Source of the DNA: Halichondria panicea
Lineage: Eukaryota; Porifera; Demospongiae; Suberitida; Halichondriidae
Direction: 5' to 3'
DNA length: 64,000 nucleotides
Assembly: GCF_963675165.1 (NCBI RefSeq)
Contig: NC_087390.1
Span: forward strand, 887,501-951,500
In this document: positions 12,891 to 25,126 of the stretch, in pieces
Layout of the letters: every line of letters begins with the position of its first letter
Numbering within the stretch: the first letter of the stretch is position 1
Translations under genes and position numbers: made by a program
The notes under the pieces: generated by a model
Told to the model about the DNA's origin: nothing
Database searches by the model: none
The model's input: the letters and a program-made list of their open reading frames with translations, nothing else

Positions 12891-15800
12891 CTCCTTTACC
12901 CCAGTATGAGCATGTATATTATTATACATAAAAAGGTTCACAAATAATCATGGAAAATTAAAGTCTTGAGATCTTTGAAAGTTAACTCTCTGCCTTACTT
13001 CGAAAACACAACTACATAATTATACTGTATAGCGTGTATATTTCGAGGGTATAAATGTTCATGGTTTTCGCTGATGAAGCATCTACCACGAACATATAAG
13101 TATCGTATATGTTTTGATTTATCGGACAGCAAAAAATAATTATTTTGGAAATTGTTCGGGTATAATTGGAACGGATTTTTATAGAGCATGCGAAGTGTCC
13201 GGAATAATTAGAACAAGCAAGCAGCTGCATGCGAGCTAGCTAAGTTTAATAGAACAGTGTGCGACTGAATAGTTGCATTAGCAATCTAAAACTAGCTACC
13301 TCAAAGCTGTCTAACTGCTGCACTCTAAGTCTTACTTGCCGTCTATGAATGTAACTCAACTTTTCAAGGTATTGTCCGGATATTTAGAACGAATGTAATA
13401 TTAAAGTACTGGAGTGTCCGTTGTATTAAAACAACTAAAAAAATTGCCCAAAAGAGTGTCCGGGCCGTGTAATTAGAAGTGTCCGATAAATTAGAAGATA
13501 TACGGTATGTCTGTGCTATTTCGCAATGGTAATCCTTTATCGTTATTTCATCTTTGAACACACACAGACGATCACTGGTACCATGGTGAACCTGAACCTG
13601 ATGAATCCAACAGCTGTGACTGGCTTCGGTACCAGTCTGGCCAGTGGTGTGGATGTCGATGGAAACACTTATAATGGTGAATATAGAGATATACCCTCAT
13701 CTCTGAATGAATGCATCAAGGACGACTGCTGTATTTGCCTCGTTGGGCTATTTGGTTTTCCCTCTTATGTACTAGTTAATGCACCGTACATTGCGAGTGC
13801 CCTATGGAATTATTGGCCAAGCGGAAGTTCGAGAAGCTCATATAGCTCGAGGTGAAGCCGAGTGTTACATGATATGCTTCGAGAACTTCCGCGAGGCCTA
13901 TAATATCCATAGAGCACGAGCGTACTTTTTGTGCACAAATAAAAAAAATGAGAGTGGGAAGGCAGTGGGGGACTAGCTGTACTTGAGCTAGCTAGTGTGT
14001 TCAGCTGGTGTCATGGTTGGCCAATGTTTTGACTCATTTGTTTTATTTCATAGACCTTGCTGTTGGATCATTCAAATCGCAACAAGTGTACCTCTTGAGG
14101 TCAGTTTAACTTGTATAACAATTAATTATTATGTAAGCAGTTACTCGTGCAACTATTTTAGAGTGTTAATCCAATTGCAATTCTTAACATGTACAACAGA
14201 ACTCGTCCGCTGGCTAGTGTCGCCGTGACGATGACCCCTAGCAAAACTGTTGTCAATGTTCAAACTGAAGTGGATTGCCCCCTCCCCAGTGGCATCATGT
14301 ATGCATGGTAAGGACGTTTGGTTGTATTTATACACTAGCTAGCTCTTACAAAATAATATTAAGAGTGTATAAAAAGAGAGAGGGCATGCAACTGACCATC
14401 AACCCTACATGTGAGCAAAAACCTAAGCCACAGACCGGATGTACTATGTACTTGTACGTAGATGTACTTTTTCACTGCCCTCTTTAGTTTTTGCTCGTAA
14501 GCTGTTGCATGCTCTCTCTCTTTTTATACGCCCCTTGATAGATTCTCGTGTTGAACCGGTACAGACCTAAGAACTTGCCTTATTTGATATTACTCCATAT
14601 TCCCAGCTTCTCAAAATAGTGTATACATTATCCGTTACTCTGAAGCATTACCTGTAGATCTAGATAATCGTAGTGTACGTATATACATGTACACCGGCAA
14701 AGTACGTGTGTGTGGGTGTGTGTGTGTGTGTGTGTGGGTGTGAGATACATAACTTTATGGTGTGAGTTGTCTTATTTCTGCAGCTTCGTTGTTACCACAT
14801 GCTTCACTTATTCTGGACCTGGAGTCAGCAGCACATTGGGTACGTTGTTAGGCGTAACTGTACGGTACTGAATACTAACCGTATAGCGGGTAAATTTGGC
14901 AATTTAGTGAATCAAGGTGAGGGTCCCCAAACTAGCTTAATACTCAGTCAGTCCCAGTATATCACACGAGATCAACATATGCCATGCAGCTCATATGATC
15001 GCCCAATATTAAAAATCGCCCGTAATGGTTTGATTTCCTCATTCGCCAAATGTACCTGCTATCATACGATATCTCCCTTTAACTGGTGTCAAGAGTACTC
15101 TTATCTACTCTTAAGACTAGCTGGTGTTAGTTGTTTTGTGGCCGGTAGATGTGTGCTGTTGATTCACTGAATATTTGCTTCATTTTCGATCATTCTTGCT
15201 AATTCTTACTATACTGGTGTACTGTGTTATGATTTTATTTGTTGTTTATTGTCTTAGTCTCATATCAAGCACCAGCATAACTATAATTATAAGAGAACGG
15301 TACTTTATTTTTCTCGTCCTTCCCTGCAGAATTGGATGTGACGCTATTCGCTGAGAGAGAGAGATTGGGCAACAATTTGGAGCAGAGGATCTTCTTCAAC
15401 AATGGGATAACAGGACAATTCCCCAGCATGGCCACTAACAGAGTGCCTGCTGCTATTGGAGTACAGTCATGCTTTGAAACTACCGCATATATACAGGTAA
15501 TCATTTATAGGCTCTTAATAAATGACATAATTATCAGTCGAATGTTTTAAATTTGATAGTTACGTGCATTTAAGCGCTCATAACTTGAGATAGGATTGTG
15601 TATTTTCACAATTAAAATATGCATTTTGTAGCCCTTTGAAAGGCCCATCTAATGACTAGATCATTCGAATAGAAAAGTTCCAGAAAAGTATAAGCAATAT
15701 GCAATATTTTGCAAAGTGAAACTTCAGAACGTCTTTCTCTCCTTACAGAATGGAATCTCGGACATCTTCAACGGGTTTGTGGTGGAGGCCGTGATCGTTC

Positions 15801-16707
15801 CTCCCAATCTGGATCCAGCCGCCACTGACGGTAATCCTGCTAACCCCTTGAACTTTGGAGGCTTCCCTGTTGTTTCGATCACGGGAGCAACCAGTGTACA
15901 GGTACGTTATGTGTATACTACATGTACATGTACGACTTGTATATATAACCGTACATACAGTCTTGGAGTTCAAAATCATAATGGGCTTCAAATTGTATAA
16001 TAATTATTATAACTTCGTCCACTTGTTTTTTATTTCATTATACAAATTTCAAATGATTAATTGCAACACTTGTCTTGTGCACCGTGCAGGTTGAGACCTT
16101 CAAGGACTGTGATGGCAACACTTGTACTCCTAATCTGAGTGTGTCTGCAACTGAACTCTCCTTCACGTGAGTATATAGCAGCATCATCATCATCATCAGT
16201 GTTGTTAGACAAAAATGTACTACATAATTATGTTCTTTCTGTGCAAATTTAAACTCCAGCTGCATGTATGGGGACGGCAACAGCTTTATGCTATGTACTA
16301 TTGATAATGACAGCCACATGCATGCATTCTCTAGATTGAATAATGTAAGTTATCGTACACGTAACGTTCTGCAGTGGTCCTAGTAACCACCCCTAGTAAC
16401 CACCCCCCACCCATGTACCCCCTGCAGTGGTCCTAGTAGTAACCCTAACCCGACAGAGTTTACAGTCGGTGCCGTGTCACAAATCAACACTCAGCTGACT
16501 ATCAGGAATACTGCTGACGATGCATTCTCAGCCGTCCTCGTGTTGAGATACAGAACTGCTCAGCTGCAACTGCAGAGGGTCTACAATAACACGGTCATTG
16601 TAAGTACATGCAAATATTAAAGCAATTAAGTCATTATTATTTGTGATCCCAGCATTTATACATCACACACACACGCACGCACGCGCACACACACACACAC
16701 ACACACA

Positions 16708-16752
<45 letters not shown>

Positions 16753-17858
16753 ACAGGGACAACTGACTCTCAGTTGCACACCAAGCACAGACGACGAGTT
16801 CACACTCCAATCGTGCAATATTGGTAACCCTCTCAACTCGGATGCAGTCCTCACAGTTAATGCCCTCTTCTCTCCTCGTCCCGAGCTGATTGGTAACGAA
16901 GGAACAGTGACTGTACTGTACACTGTGGACAGTCTGAATGATGAGCTGGCTGGAAACGAGGCCGATAATAGCTTCTCTCAAGGCATTCCAATTAACGCTA
17001 GAGCTGACATCTCCCTCGACATTCCAGGGTAAGTTTTTTCGTGTTATGCCCACTGACAGCGAGCACTCTTCATATGCAATGTGGCTTCATTCATTCTATG
17101 ATCTAAATACATGCACATACCTTGCACACAATCATGTACCGTATTACTAGAGTATTTTGAGGGTGAAAATCCTTTGCGAATGAGCCAAATCAGCAGAAAA
17201 TTTGACCCTTTGCGATCTAACTATTGCGTTCTGGCAAGGATCGTGTGTATTTACTAGTATAATAATTTAGGTTTTGCGGATTTTATTGTTGCGAATAATT
17301 TATTGATCAACCATCGCAAAGTTTGCAAATGTTTGATGCTCGCAAAACATTCTAGTAATACTGTATCTACTGTAAGTACATATAGGTCAATTTTATTATT
17401 TTATTACTTTTATTTATAATTATTACGTGTTTCTCCTTCCTCTCTACAGTGTTGTGTTCCCTGAGTCAGTGTCATATTCCGACGTAGCCCCTGAGGGTGC
17501 TGTAGCCAACGTCACCCAGCTGGGTCCGTCTGTCCGTACCACATTCGTAGTGCGGAACAGAGGCCCATCCTCGGTACCCACCGTGGAGCTCACCGTCATG
17601 TGGCCAGTGCGAGGCAGTGACAGTGAACTACACACGTTCCTTTATCCAGCCTCTGTTTCCGTGAGTTTTGTATTAGTGTACGTATAATTATGATGTATAA
17701 TTATGGCTGTACTTAGACAGTAGTACAGGGTTTGGTTTAACATAATTATATTGTTTAATATTAACATATAGTACAGTGCATGCATGTACATTGAACACTG
17801 AACGCTAAGTAGACCTAGCATGCAATTGGAGATGGATTGGCATTTATAGACATTTTAA

Positions 17859-17907
<49 letters not shown>

Positions 17908-20047
17908 GGTGGGGGTGGTACTTTAATGCTGTATGCTTATGTTTTGATGAATTTTCTACATGCATATAATTATAACTCTTTATAACCATAAACTTACAAA
18001 AACACAATCTAATATAATTAATTGTCTTTCTCTCCCCTTGCATATACTAGGCAACGTCCAGTGCCACGGTGGTGTGTGACATGACCTTTGTCAATCCCTC
18101 CATGTATGCTCTACCTGTTGATGGTGAGGACACAGCAGGGGAGGGAGGACAGGGCGTGGCTCCCGGAGGCAGGAAAAGACGAAGAAGACGTAGCGTCCCC
18201 GAGGTCGGCCGAAAGGTCAAGAGACAAACTGTCATCGACAACAGTCCTGACAACACCATGGCCACCACTCAAGAAAGAGCATTTGTAAGTAACTTAATCA
18301 AATAGAATTAATTGTGGATTTTGTTAATTAGTGCATTTATCGGTGAGTTTAAGTGTGTTTTGTGTGCCTTCTACAAACGTACTGATAAAAAAATTATATA
18401 GAGGATGATTTTCGGGGGCAAAAGTTTAAATATTCAGGTTTTTGTGGTTGGAACCCTGAGCACGAATATTTTACCCACGAATGAAGCGACCTGTACCTGC
18501 AGCTAGTGCAAGCAGCAACAACGAAATTAATATCCATAAACTGACTAAATATTGCTCAACCACGAATGTTTTGACCCCCGCGGAAATTACCTGCTATATG
18601 GTATCATTATACACGTAGCATTTGATACCGTTATACGTAGCTCTCGTTAGTTAGAATCATGAAATCTCTCTTTGTTTATCCGGTACTATCCCTCCCTCCT
18701 CATGCACACAGAGCTGTGCTGACAATGTGCCCACTCTGACCTGTCAGCCCATCACATGCAGTATCCTAGGACTACAGGGTGGTTCCAGTGCTCAGGTCGA
18801 GATCCTAGCCTATGCCGATGAGAGATATTTCGCAGTAAGTTGTCAGATAAACGCATATACAATTGCATGCACTTCATACGAGTAATTTAATTTAGTTCAG
18901 CATAGTTATAGTTATCCATGTAGTTGTACACGTCTGGTATAATTGACTCCATAATTATGTTCGTGTAATTTTAACATATTATACGAAATTGTTTTACGAA
19001 ATTGTTTTCTCTAATTACAGTCGACGATTGACAGATTTACGTTCACACCAACCGCCTCTGTACGTATTGTGAATGCTGACTACATTGTTTCAGCAAGCTC
19101 ACCTGACTCCCTCGTAAGTCATCCATCCACCCACAAAATACCTCAGTACTGATAGCATTTCCTTATCATACCTGCATGTGTTATATAGCTAGGTATACTT
19201 CACTGCTTCAGCTTATGCTACATGCATGATATGTAATTATAGCATCTCAGCCTGCTGCTACGTATGTACACAGATGCGTAAACTATAGCTATTAACAACA
19301 ATTTTGCATTTTTACGCATCTGTGAGTGTGAACATGCACATACCTGTGTGTAATCAACAGTGCTGTGTGTGCCAGTCTCTCTCGGTGTACCATACCCCAT
19401 TTCAATATTTTGCAAAAGTTTCTCTAAGTACTAATAATGATATCCTCGCCCTCTCCTGTGCAGGCTAATATCCGTGTGATCCCGGCTGGCACCATGAACC
19501 CTGTAGTGGAGCCACCGCCATTCCCCTGGTACGCCGTGGTCTTCCCTATCATCGCTGTTATCATCATCATTGCAGCCATTGCAGTCGGACTCTACTTCGT
19601 AAGTCATCACTTGTCAGTTGAGACCTAGCTGCTTGTTTGTAATCAACTGCAGGAGGCCCTGAAATAATTATGATTGTAGCTACAAAAAATTTTTACAAAT
19701 GATCTACAGCTTCAATTAAAGTAATTCTGTTATACAAGAGATTTAGACATGGTGCGGTTAGATCAGTGATTTATTTCTGGCTTAAATTGTCCATTTTCTG
19801 ATGAAAGAAAGCGTGGGCTATACTTTCGAGTTACCTGTTTTCGGAGCTATCTTCGATTGTCCATAACTTTTGTTGCAAACTTTCAAAAATTAATAAGTCT
19901 TTCACATTCTGTCTCTATTCTTCCATACAGTGTGGTTTCTTCCGTCGTGATAAGCACGAAGAGATTAAACAAAAGAGAGAGGAGTTGGCCAACTTGACAG
20001 AGAATGGCGTTGCACCAGGTGAACCAGAGGATGGTACTAAACTATAA
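3992..20047 (+). CDS. Integrin alpha subunit, complete, 27 coding exons, about 1110 aa
   Basis: Type I adhesion receptor subunit that pairs with an integrin beta chain at the cell surface. Coding exons: 3992-4182, 4478-4620, 8568-8641, 10197-10311, 10750-10817, 11010-11061, 11217-11345, 11543-11592, 11650-11765, 12055-12142, 12535-12637, 12726-12820, 13568-13676, 14054-14099, 14164-14307, 14784-14839, 15330-15496, 15749-15901, 16090-16166, 16428-16599, 16757-17028, 17450-17660, 18051-18284, 18712-18834, 19021-19113, 19464-19598, 19931-20047. Domains: signal peptide (1-17), seven-bladed FG-GAP propeller with calcium loops DINGDGFDD (about 369) and DVDGNTYND (about 437), thigh/calf region, polybasic cleavage site RKRRRRR (about 918-924), transmembrane helix (about 1050-1072) and a short tail starting [10 protein letters not shown], a GFFKR variant. 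There is no inserted alphaI domain. An upstream in-frame ATG at 3899 was not chosen because it would bury the signal peptide. ATTAAA at 20174 may be the poly(A) signal. Confidence 0.93.
4621..8567 (+). other. Integrin alpha intron 2 (3.9 kb), no gene seen
   Basis: Exon 2 ends in phase 1 and the exon at 8568 completes a valine codon, so the whole interval reads as one intron. It is AT-rich and has a (TG)n tract at about 5546-5577. No coding exon, RNA gene or full-length transposon is recognised. A 38-bp exon-like stretch at 5687-5724 breaks the frame downstream and is not included. Confidence 0.7.
9702..9779. repeat. Tandem duplication of about 41 bp
   Basis: The phrase ATTGGCCGCTGGTGCACATG followed by ACACGCCTCTCATGC occurs twice in direct succession within integrin alpha intron 3, with a single C/T difference. 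It lies just left of the MITE-like element at 9789. Confidence 0.85.
9789..9989. mobile_element. MITE-like element, family B, copy 1
   Basis: The left end reads TACCGTATTACTAGAATATT and the right end (AGTAGTAATACGGTA) is its imperfect reverse complement. The interior words GAGCCAAATCA, TTGACCCTTTG, GCGTTCTGGC and ATTGATCAACACTCGCAAAG recur in the copies at 17137-17366 and, in opposite orientation, 41977-42166. It is non-coding and sits in integrin alpha intron 3. Confidence 0.75.
10316..10425. repeat. (CA)n microsatellite directly after an integrin alpha donor
   Basis: The repeat begins four bases inside the intron that starts at 10312 (gtaagcacacac) and runs about 110 bp with CCCACC interruptions. 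Confidence 0.95.
11133..11216. repeat. (CA)n microsatellite ending in a splice acceptor
   Basis: A pure CA run of about 84 bp ends in ACACAG, which is the acceptor of the integrin alpha exon at 11217. It takes the position normally held by a polypyrimidine tract. Confidence 0.95.
12250..12445. repeat. Dispersed intronic repeat (imperfect palindrome), family R
   Basis: The left half contains GAACGGCTATAACTTTCC and TTTCTGAAAGCTTA. The right half contains CATCTGAACGGGCTCCTTCT, GCTTTTAGAAAAT and AACTCTAGTTAC. The same phrases recur, diverged, in introns of other genes at about 23140-23230, 23700-23790, 40435-40690, 41590-41815, 45720-46015, 46195-46262 and 50830-50975. No coding capacity is seen. 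Confidence 0.6.
12638..12725. repeat. 88-bp intron made almost wholly of (CA)n
   Basis: The integrin alpha intron between exons 12535-12637 and 12726-12820 is gtaaggctccctctaacca followed by CA repeats up to the cacacacag acceptor. The next intron, from 12821, also opens with a CA run (12822-12886). Confidence 0.93.
13786..13925. mobile_element. 140-bp hairpin element in integrin alpha intron
   Basis: The left arm (GTACATTGCGAGTGCCCTAT, then GCGGAAGTTCGAGAAGC) is matched by an inverted right arm (GCTTCGAGAACTTCCGC, then ATAGAGCACGAGCGTAC). Arms are about 55 bp and imperfect, with a short loop. The structure is that of a small foldback or MITE-like element; it differs in sequence from families A and B. 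Confidence 0.7.
14367..14529. mobile_element. 163-bp hairpin element in integrin alpha intron
   Basis: The terminal inverted repeats start GTATAAAAAGAGAGAGGGCA on the left and end TGCTCTCTCTCTTTTTATAC on the right. A second paired block (GAGCAAAAACCTAA / TTTAGTTTTTGCTC) lies inside. The interior is non-coding. Confidence 0.7.
14876..15060. mobile_element. MITE-like element, family A subfamily 2, truncated copy
   Basis: It starts AACCGTATAGCGGGTAAATT and then carries GTGAATCAAGGTGAGGGTC and TCAGTCCCAGTATATC. Both interior phrases recur at 32350-32553, which has both ends, so these two copies form a subfamily distinct from the 35877 copy. The right end here is not clear. Confidence 0.55.
16660..16750. 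repeat. (CA)n microsatellite before an integrin alpha acceptor
   Basis: CA/CG-interrupted repeat of about 90 bp followed by gtacag and the exon that starts at 16757. Confidence 0.93.
17137..17366. mobile_element. MITE-like element, family B, copy 2
   Basis: The ends are TACCGTATTACTAGAGTATT and the inverted AACATTCTAGTAATACTGTA. Interior phrases are shared with the 9789 copy (GAGCCAAATCA, TTGACCCTTTGCGATCTAAC, GCGTTCTGGC). It lies in the integrin alpha intron before the exon at 17450. Confidence 0.78.
18400..18605. mobile_element. Palindromic MITE-like element, family A relative
   Basis: The left side reads GATTTTCGGGGGCAAAAG and GTTTTTGTGGTTGG. The right side contains CAACCACGAATG and ends GACCCCCGCGGAAATTACC then TGCTATATGGTA, giving an inverted arrangement. 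It resembles the element at 1299-1400 and sits in an integrin alpha intron. Confidence 0.6.
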
Positions 20048-20735
20048 GAGCGACGTTCTGGAAATGTCGGACAATGTTAATAGCTTTTTAGATCATCACA
20101 TTATTATCAGACTCTGAGATATATAGTTGAATTTGAATGTTACTTGTGTCTTTTACCTCATCTGCTGTGAATTATTAAATTATTTTTTCCCACGTATACT
20201 GCACTTACAGTAATTATAATCTGTTGTATTTTAGTGTATAATTCATGTATAAAGAATTTTCATTGAAATTAAGTGTTGCTTAACCATGCATTTTGCTCCA
20301 ATTAAGCGTGTTTAAAAAAATTATTATAGTGGTACAGAACCCCGGCCTCTATAACGGATACCTTTGGGGAACAATGTTTTGGCCTTTATTACAGAGGTGG
20401 CCTTTGTTGAGAGGTTGTTTTGTACACAAACTATTCATTTGGGACCTGGGTGCTTGGCCGTTATATAGCAACTGGCCTTTATTCGGAGGTAGTTGTTAAC
20501 AGAGGTTCCACTGTACAGTTATATTCCCGTCTGGACTCATTGCCCTTCGATCCCTACTGATACCGTTGGCTTTTTGTATTAAATTAATATTGATCGCAGG
20601 CAATTGAATGCAGTTTAATACAATGCGTTGGTATCGATAGAAAGTTGCATGGTGTACAACCATTGTGTATAATCGTACAATTATATTTTTTTATAAGGGG
20701 ATGAAAATAATGGAACATCACAAATTAATTATGAG
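20048..20735. other. Convergent 3' interval, integrin alpha / CFAP221
   Basis: This holds the 3' untranslated ends of two tail-to-tail genes. At 20335-20520 there is a dispersed repeat with the phrases GGCCTCTATAACGGATACC, GGCCTTTATTACAGAGGTGG and GAGGTTCCACTGTACA. A relative with GTGGAACCCCTTGGGAATAA occurs near 33010 in HROB. No gene is seen. Confidence 0.6.
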
Positions 20736-23700
20736 CTATAAATATTTAGAGACATCTATTAAGTCTTGAAATGTGTTTAATTTCTGTCTAATTTTTTGTC
20801 CAAGTTGATCAAACTTTTCTAGTCTCTCCTCCTCCAGCTCGGCCATAGCCCTCAGCCTGGGGTCACGAGGTTGGTCCTCCGGGGGAGGGAGGTGGAACTG
20901 AGCGCGCACCATGTCCATAGTAGGAACAGGTAAAACAGAGTCACTGTATCAGGAAAAAGAGGGAACACACATCAACAACCTCTAAAAATTGTGTACATGT
21001 ACGGTACATAATTGTAAGCTTCGATCAGACTGTTAAAGATTTGAACAGGAAACAAAAGGTTTAAATTAATATGCACTGGAAATAATTATGATTTATACAT
21101 GCAAGTACTTCTGAGTAACATACATGTGCATATAATATGTAGTTAGCATCTAGTCGACTGTACATATACACGTACAATGTATAGTATCATACGAAAATTA
21201 AAACTACGAAATTATTTTACTGCAATAGGTTCAACGTCACTATCCTGAACTGTATATATGCATGTACATGGGTAGTTCAGAACATTTTTACCAATGAAAA
21301 TTACCCGCTATATGGTATAAGTACATGTACATACCTTTCGTTATCCACGAAATCGTCGGGCTGTGGTCCAGTCATGAGTTGTAGCTCAGAGGCAGCGTTT
21401 GCTTGTGCTGGTAGTAGGTCTGTCTTGAGAGGATCATTCCACTGTGGCTTCCAGTGGGTGGCCAGCTTCCTCTGACCCTCGGTGGAGACAAGGTATTGGT
21501 TAGGGAACCTCTTCCATTGCATAACCTCAGGTATCACATCCTGTATATATTATATACATGTAAATACAATTGTAGTGTCTATAATAGTTATACCAGACAG
21601 TTTTACAGATAAGTTTGAAATAAAACACTTCCGTCTCTCTGTGTACAAAAGGTGCTTGGAGGAAATTTAAACCTCTCTACGAAGGACAAAGCCACTAAAA
21701 CAAAAGTCGTAAATTTTGATTTTGGGGATGCACAGTACATGTACGTGTAAGGGAAGTCACAGTATTGTGCACAGGTGTGGAATATGGACTTACCATTTTG
21801 TCCAGTCTAACTTGAGGGTACTTGGCAGTGGGGAAAGCAGGCAATGGTTTCAGAACATGATCAAACGTGATAGCTGAGTTGTCTATCACTGGTAGATAGG
21901 TGGCCACTCCAGGACAAGGATTCTGAGAGAGAAGGAGGGAGCGTAACAGAATATGCAACAGATTTGGTCTACAACCCTCACTGGAAATACAAACTTTATT
22001 AAAGAAAACACAAATTTCGAATATTACTTGACTAGCTAGAGCACACCATGTAATTCACACACACAGACTGTACACAAGTTTGTACATTTCGTCAACCACA
22101 TTACCAGTAGTTGCAGTGGATGAACGGGTTCACTCCTAAACAGTGATGGTGGTGGGGTCAGTGACAGCACTTCCAGTGACCCTATAGCAGTAGTCTCTAT
22201 ATCCTGTACACACCCATCATCCTCCTCTGCCACAGGTGGCTCTATGGTGGTGGGTGTGGTCGAGGGGTGGGTCAGGGGGGACAGGAAGGAGGGATCCACT
22301 CCTGGGATGTGCCCCAGACTAGATAACTCGTCCTGTGCAAGAGTATCATCACAATTATTGCAGCAACAATAAACATTGATTTTAGTACGTACATGTAGGA
22401 TACCATAAAATAGCAGCACACAAAATTAATAATAGTCTTTCCATATACATGTACATGCATGTACATGCACATACACTGTATGTTACCTGTGCCCCAGAGC
22501 GTAGTGGTCTGGGTAGGTCAGGATGAGTGTAAGATCCATACGCTGGGACTGGCTGAGGGAGATACCTCGATAACTGCCACTGCTCAGGGACCTACATGTG
22601 CATACAGTGCACAAGACATACACTTACGTATTGCGATACACTGGCAGAATGATCAGATTCAAGTTTTACGAGTAATCAAAGTTGGCTAACGTAACAACTA
22701 CAATACTTTAACATTTTATGCATACATGTATTTAGAGCAAAGCGATTGATTTTGGCCAGTCACAAAGAGTCTATAAAACACACAATATAAATATATCAGA
22801 CCCTATTATCAGGAGGGTTATAATTTGAGTACCTTTAGATCAACAAAGGGCACATCTTTATGCACACAAGACTCCTTGCTCTCTGCTAACTGGCTACTAT
22901 CGCCATCACTGCCGGCATTGACCAGAGCACTGACACTAGTCTCCTTGTAGACTGGCAGCAGAGACAAGGAGAGGTTGTCCAGTGAGTGAGGAAGAAGAGG
23001 TGCTATAGAGATTAGGTAAGGGTCCTTGTTTAGGTTAGCTGTGTGTGTGTGGGGGGGGGGTGAATTACCAATGGTAGTGTCCATAGCTACGTACACACAT
23101 CATGTCCACAAGCTGCAAATAACTATAGCTCGTTACAAATTTGAATACAGCACCACCTGAATAGGCTCCTTTTGAGCTTTGAAAATCAGAAAATAGTTGA
23201 ATTTGGACCATCACAACTCTAGTTACAGAGCCGACTATACTTAAAATTATGGTATCGTAAAGTGTTTTGATAAAAAGTGTACGATGTACATGTAAGGTTG
23301 TAGCTAGCTTACCTAGTGATTCCTGAATGCTTCTTCCTGACTGAATATCACTGGCCAGTCGCTTCAGTCTCTCCAGTCGGGCCTGACACCTCAGTCGAAT
23401 CACCACCTTCCTGGCAGCCTGCACAAATCTGCTCAGAGCAATGTGTCGTTTCGTCCATAGGTCATTGGAGTATGTGTCAAACTTGGGCTCTGAGGCTGGG
23501 GTCTAGAGGGAGAATGTGTGTGTGCAATGTATTGCTTTCAGGCAATGTATGTGTGACAAGAGTATACATGTGCTTATAGAGTGTAATTAAAGCAGCATAA
23601 GGCCTAGGTAATTAATCAAGGTAAGGTATATTTTTTGGCCTGTTTTTTACGGTCTTCTCCATTTTCTTTCCGAAAAATGGAAAATTACAGCCCATTCCAA

Positions 23701-25039
23701 ATTTAAAAATTAAACATACCACCTGAAAGAACTCGTTCTAAGCTTTGAGAAATTGAATTTGGATCACCAGAACTCTACTCTCAAAATACGTACGTATCCT
23801 TAATTGAAAAATTAGGTACGTACAGCACATTGTCGATGCGCTAGCTTACTCTTGTCACACTAATACACGTACACCGCACATGTACCTGATTGACTGGTCT
23901 CCTGGTGCGCCTGTAGCTGGTCTCAGTGACTGCCCTCTGGGACTCCTGCTCAGGGAGGGCAACATGTCGCAGCATCTGGGACAAGACAACCATAATTAAA
24001 TATCATTGAATTAATACACACCTTGTAGGACTTGGTTTCTTCAGCTCTTGTTTGTAAAACTTGTTCTCTTTCTTTGTCTGACATGAGAACACTTCCAAGT
24101 TGAGTCACCCTGTCATTAATGAGAGCAGGCACGTCAACTTACGTAGGTAATTAATTGAATAGTTTTGCTAGCTAGGGCAATCAATACACAAGTGCATGTG
24201 CAAGTTTCCTATTTCAACGTATATTAATTTTGCATATGCCTAAAGGCAGCCTGTATAAGACAATAGGCCTACATGTATACAGGACTATAATAATTATATA
24301 CAAGTACAGTACATGTAGATGCATACCATCTGAGCTGATTAGCTCTCTCCTCCATTGAAATCTCACGAACTCTTCGAATGAAAGCAGCCTCCTTCACTTG
24401 CCTGGTTGCCACCAGACCACCTTGATCACCGCTAGACATCACTGTATCGAAACAAGATTCAATAATCCGAGGATTTTATTCAGGAGTTGTTAAGAGTACA
24501 GTACCTTGTTTTAGTGTGTTGGCTTTCATCTTGCCAGGTTTTTGTAAGAGGACTTTGCTAACAGCGTAGGGAGTATCGATATTGGCCGGTATATGAATTC
24601 CATCATAGACAAGCTCTTCCTACAGTATTGCATAATTATTATTTCTGTGGTACATGTATATGGTGCTTCTTACCTTCTCTGGTTTGGGTTTAACTTTGCT
24701 GGATTTTGATTGTTTCTTGCCAGTTGGTAGTGTTGGTAAGCGTCTAGGCTGATGCCTTATCCTCAGAGAACCTGTATCAGCCTTTAACTTGTCACTGTAT
24801 GGAGTATAATTATATATATGTATACCGGGAGAGAGTGGGAAAGCATGGAGGGATAGTGCGTAGATTAGAAAGAGAGATGTGGATAGTGGGGAGGGGAGAT
24901 ACATGTAGGTAGAGTGGGGGTGAGTGTTTGTGGGACTTTATCAAAACAAGTTTTGCTTACACTGCTAGTCCAGGTGTTGAGTTGCCAGTGAATGTACAGA
25001 CTAGAGGGCTTGAGTTGAATTGGGAGAGCTCAAGCTGTG

Positions 25040-25126
<87 letters not shown>

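Noticed and set aside
23041-23060. G-rich tract as a candidate regulatory quadruplex
   Set aside because: A short TG then G run in a CFAP221 intron; too common in this window to single out.
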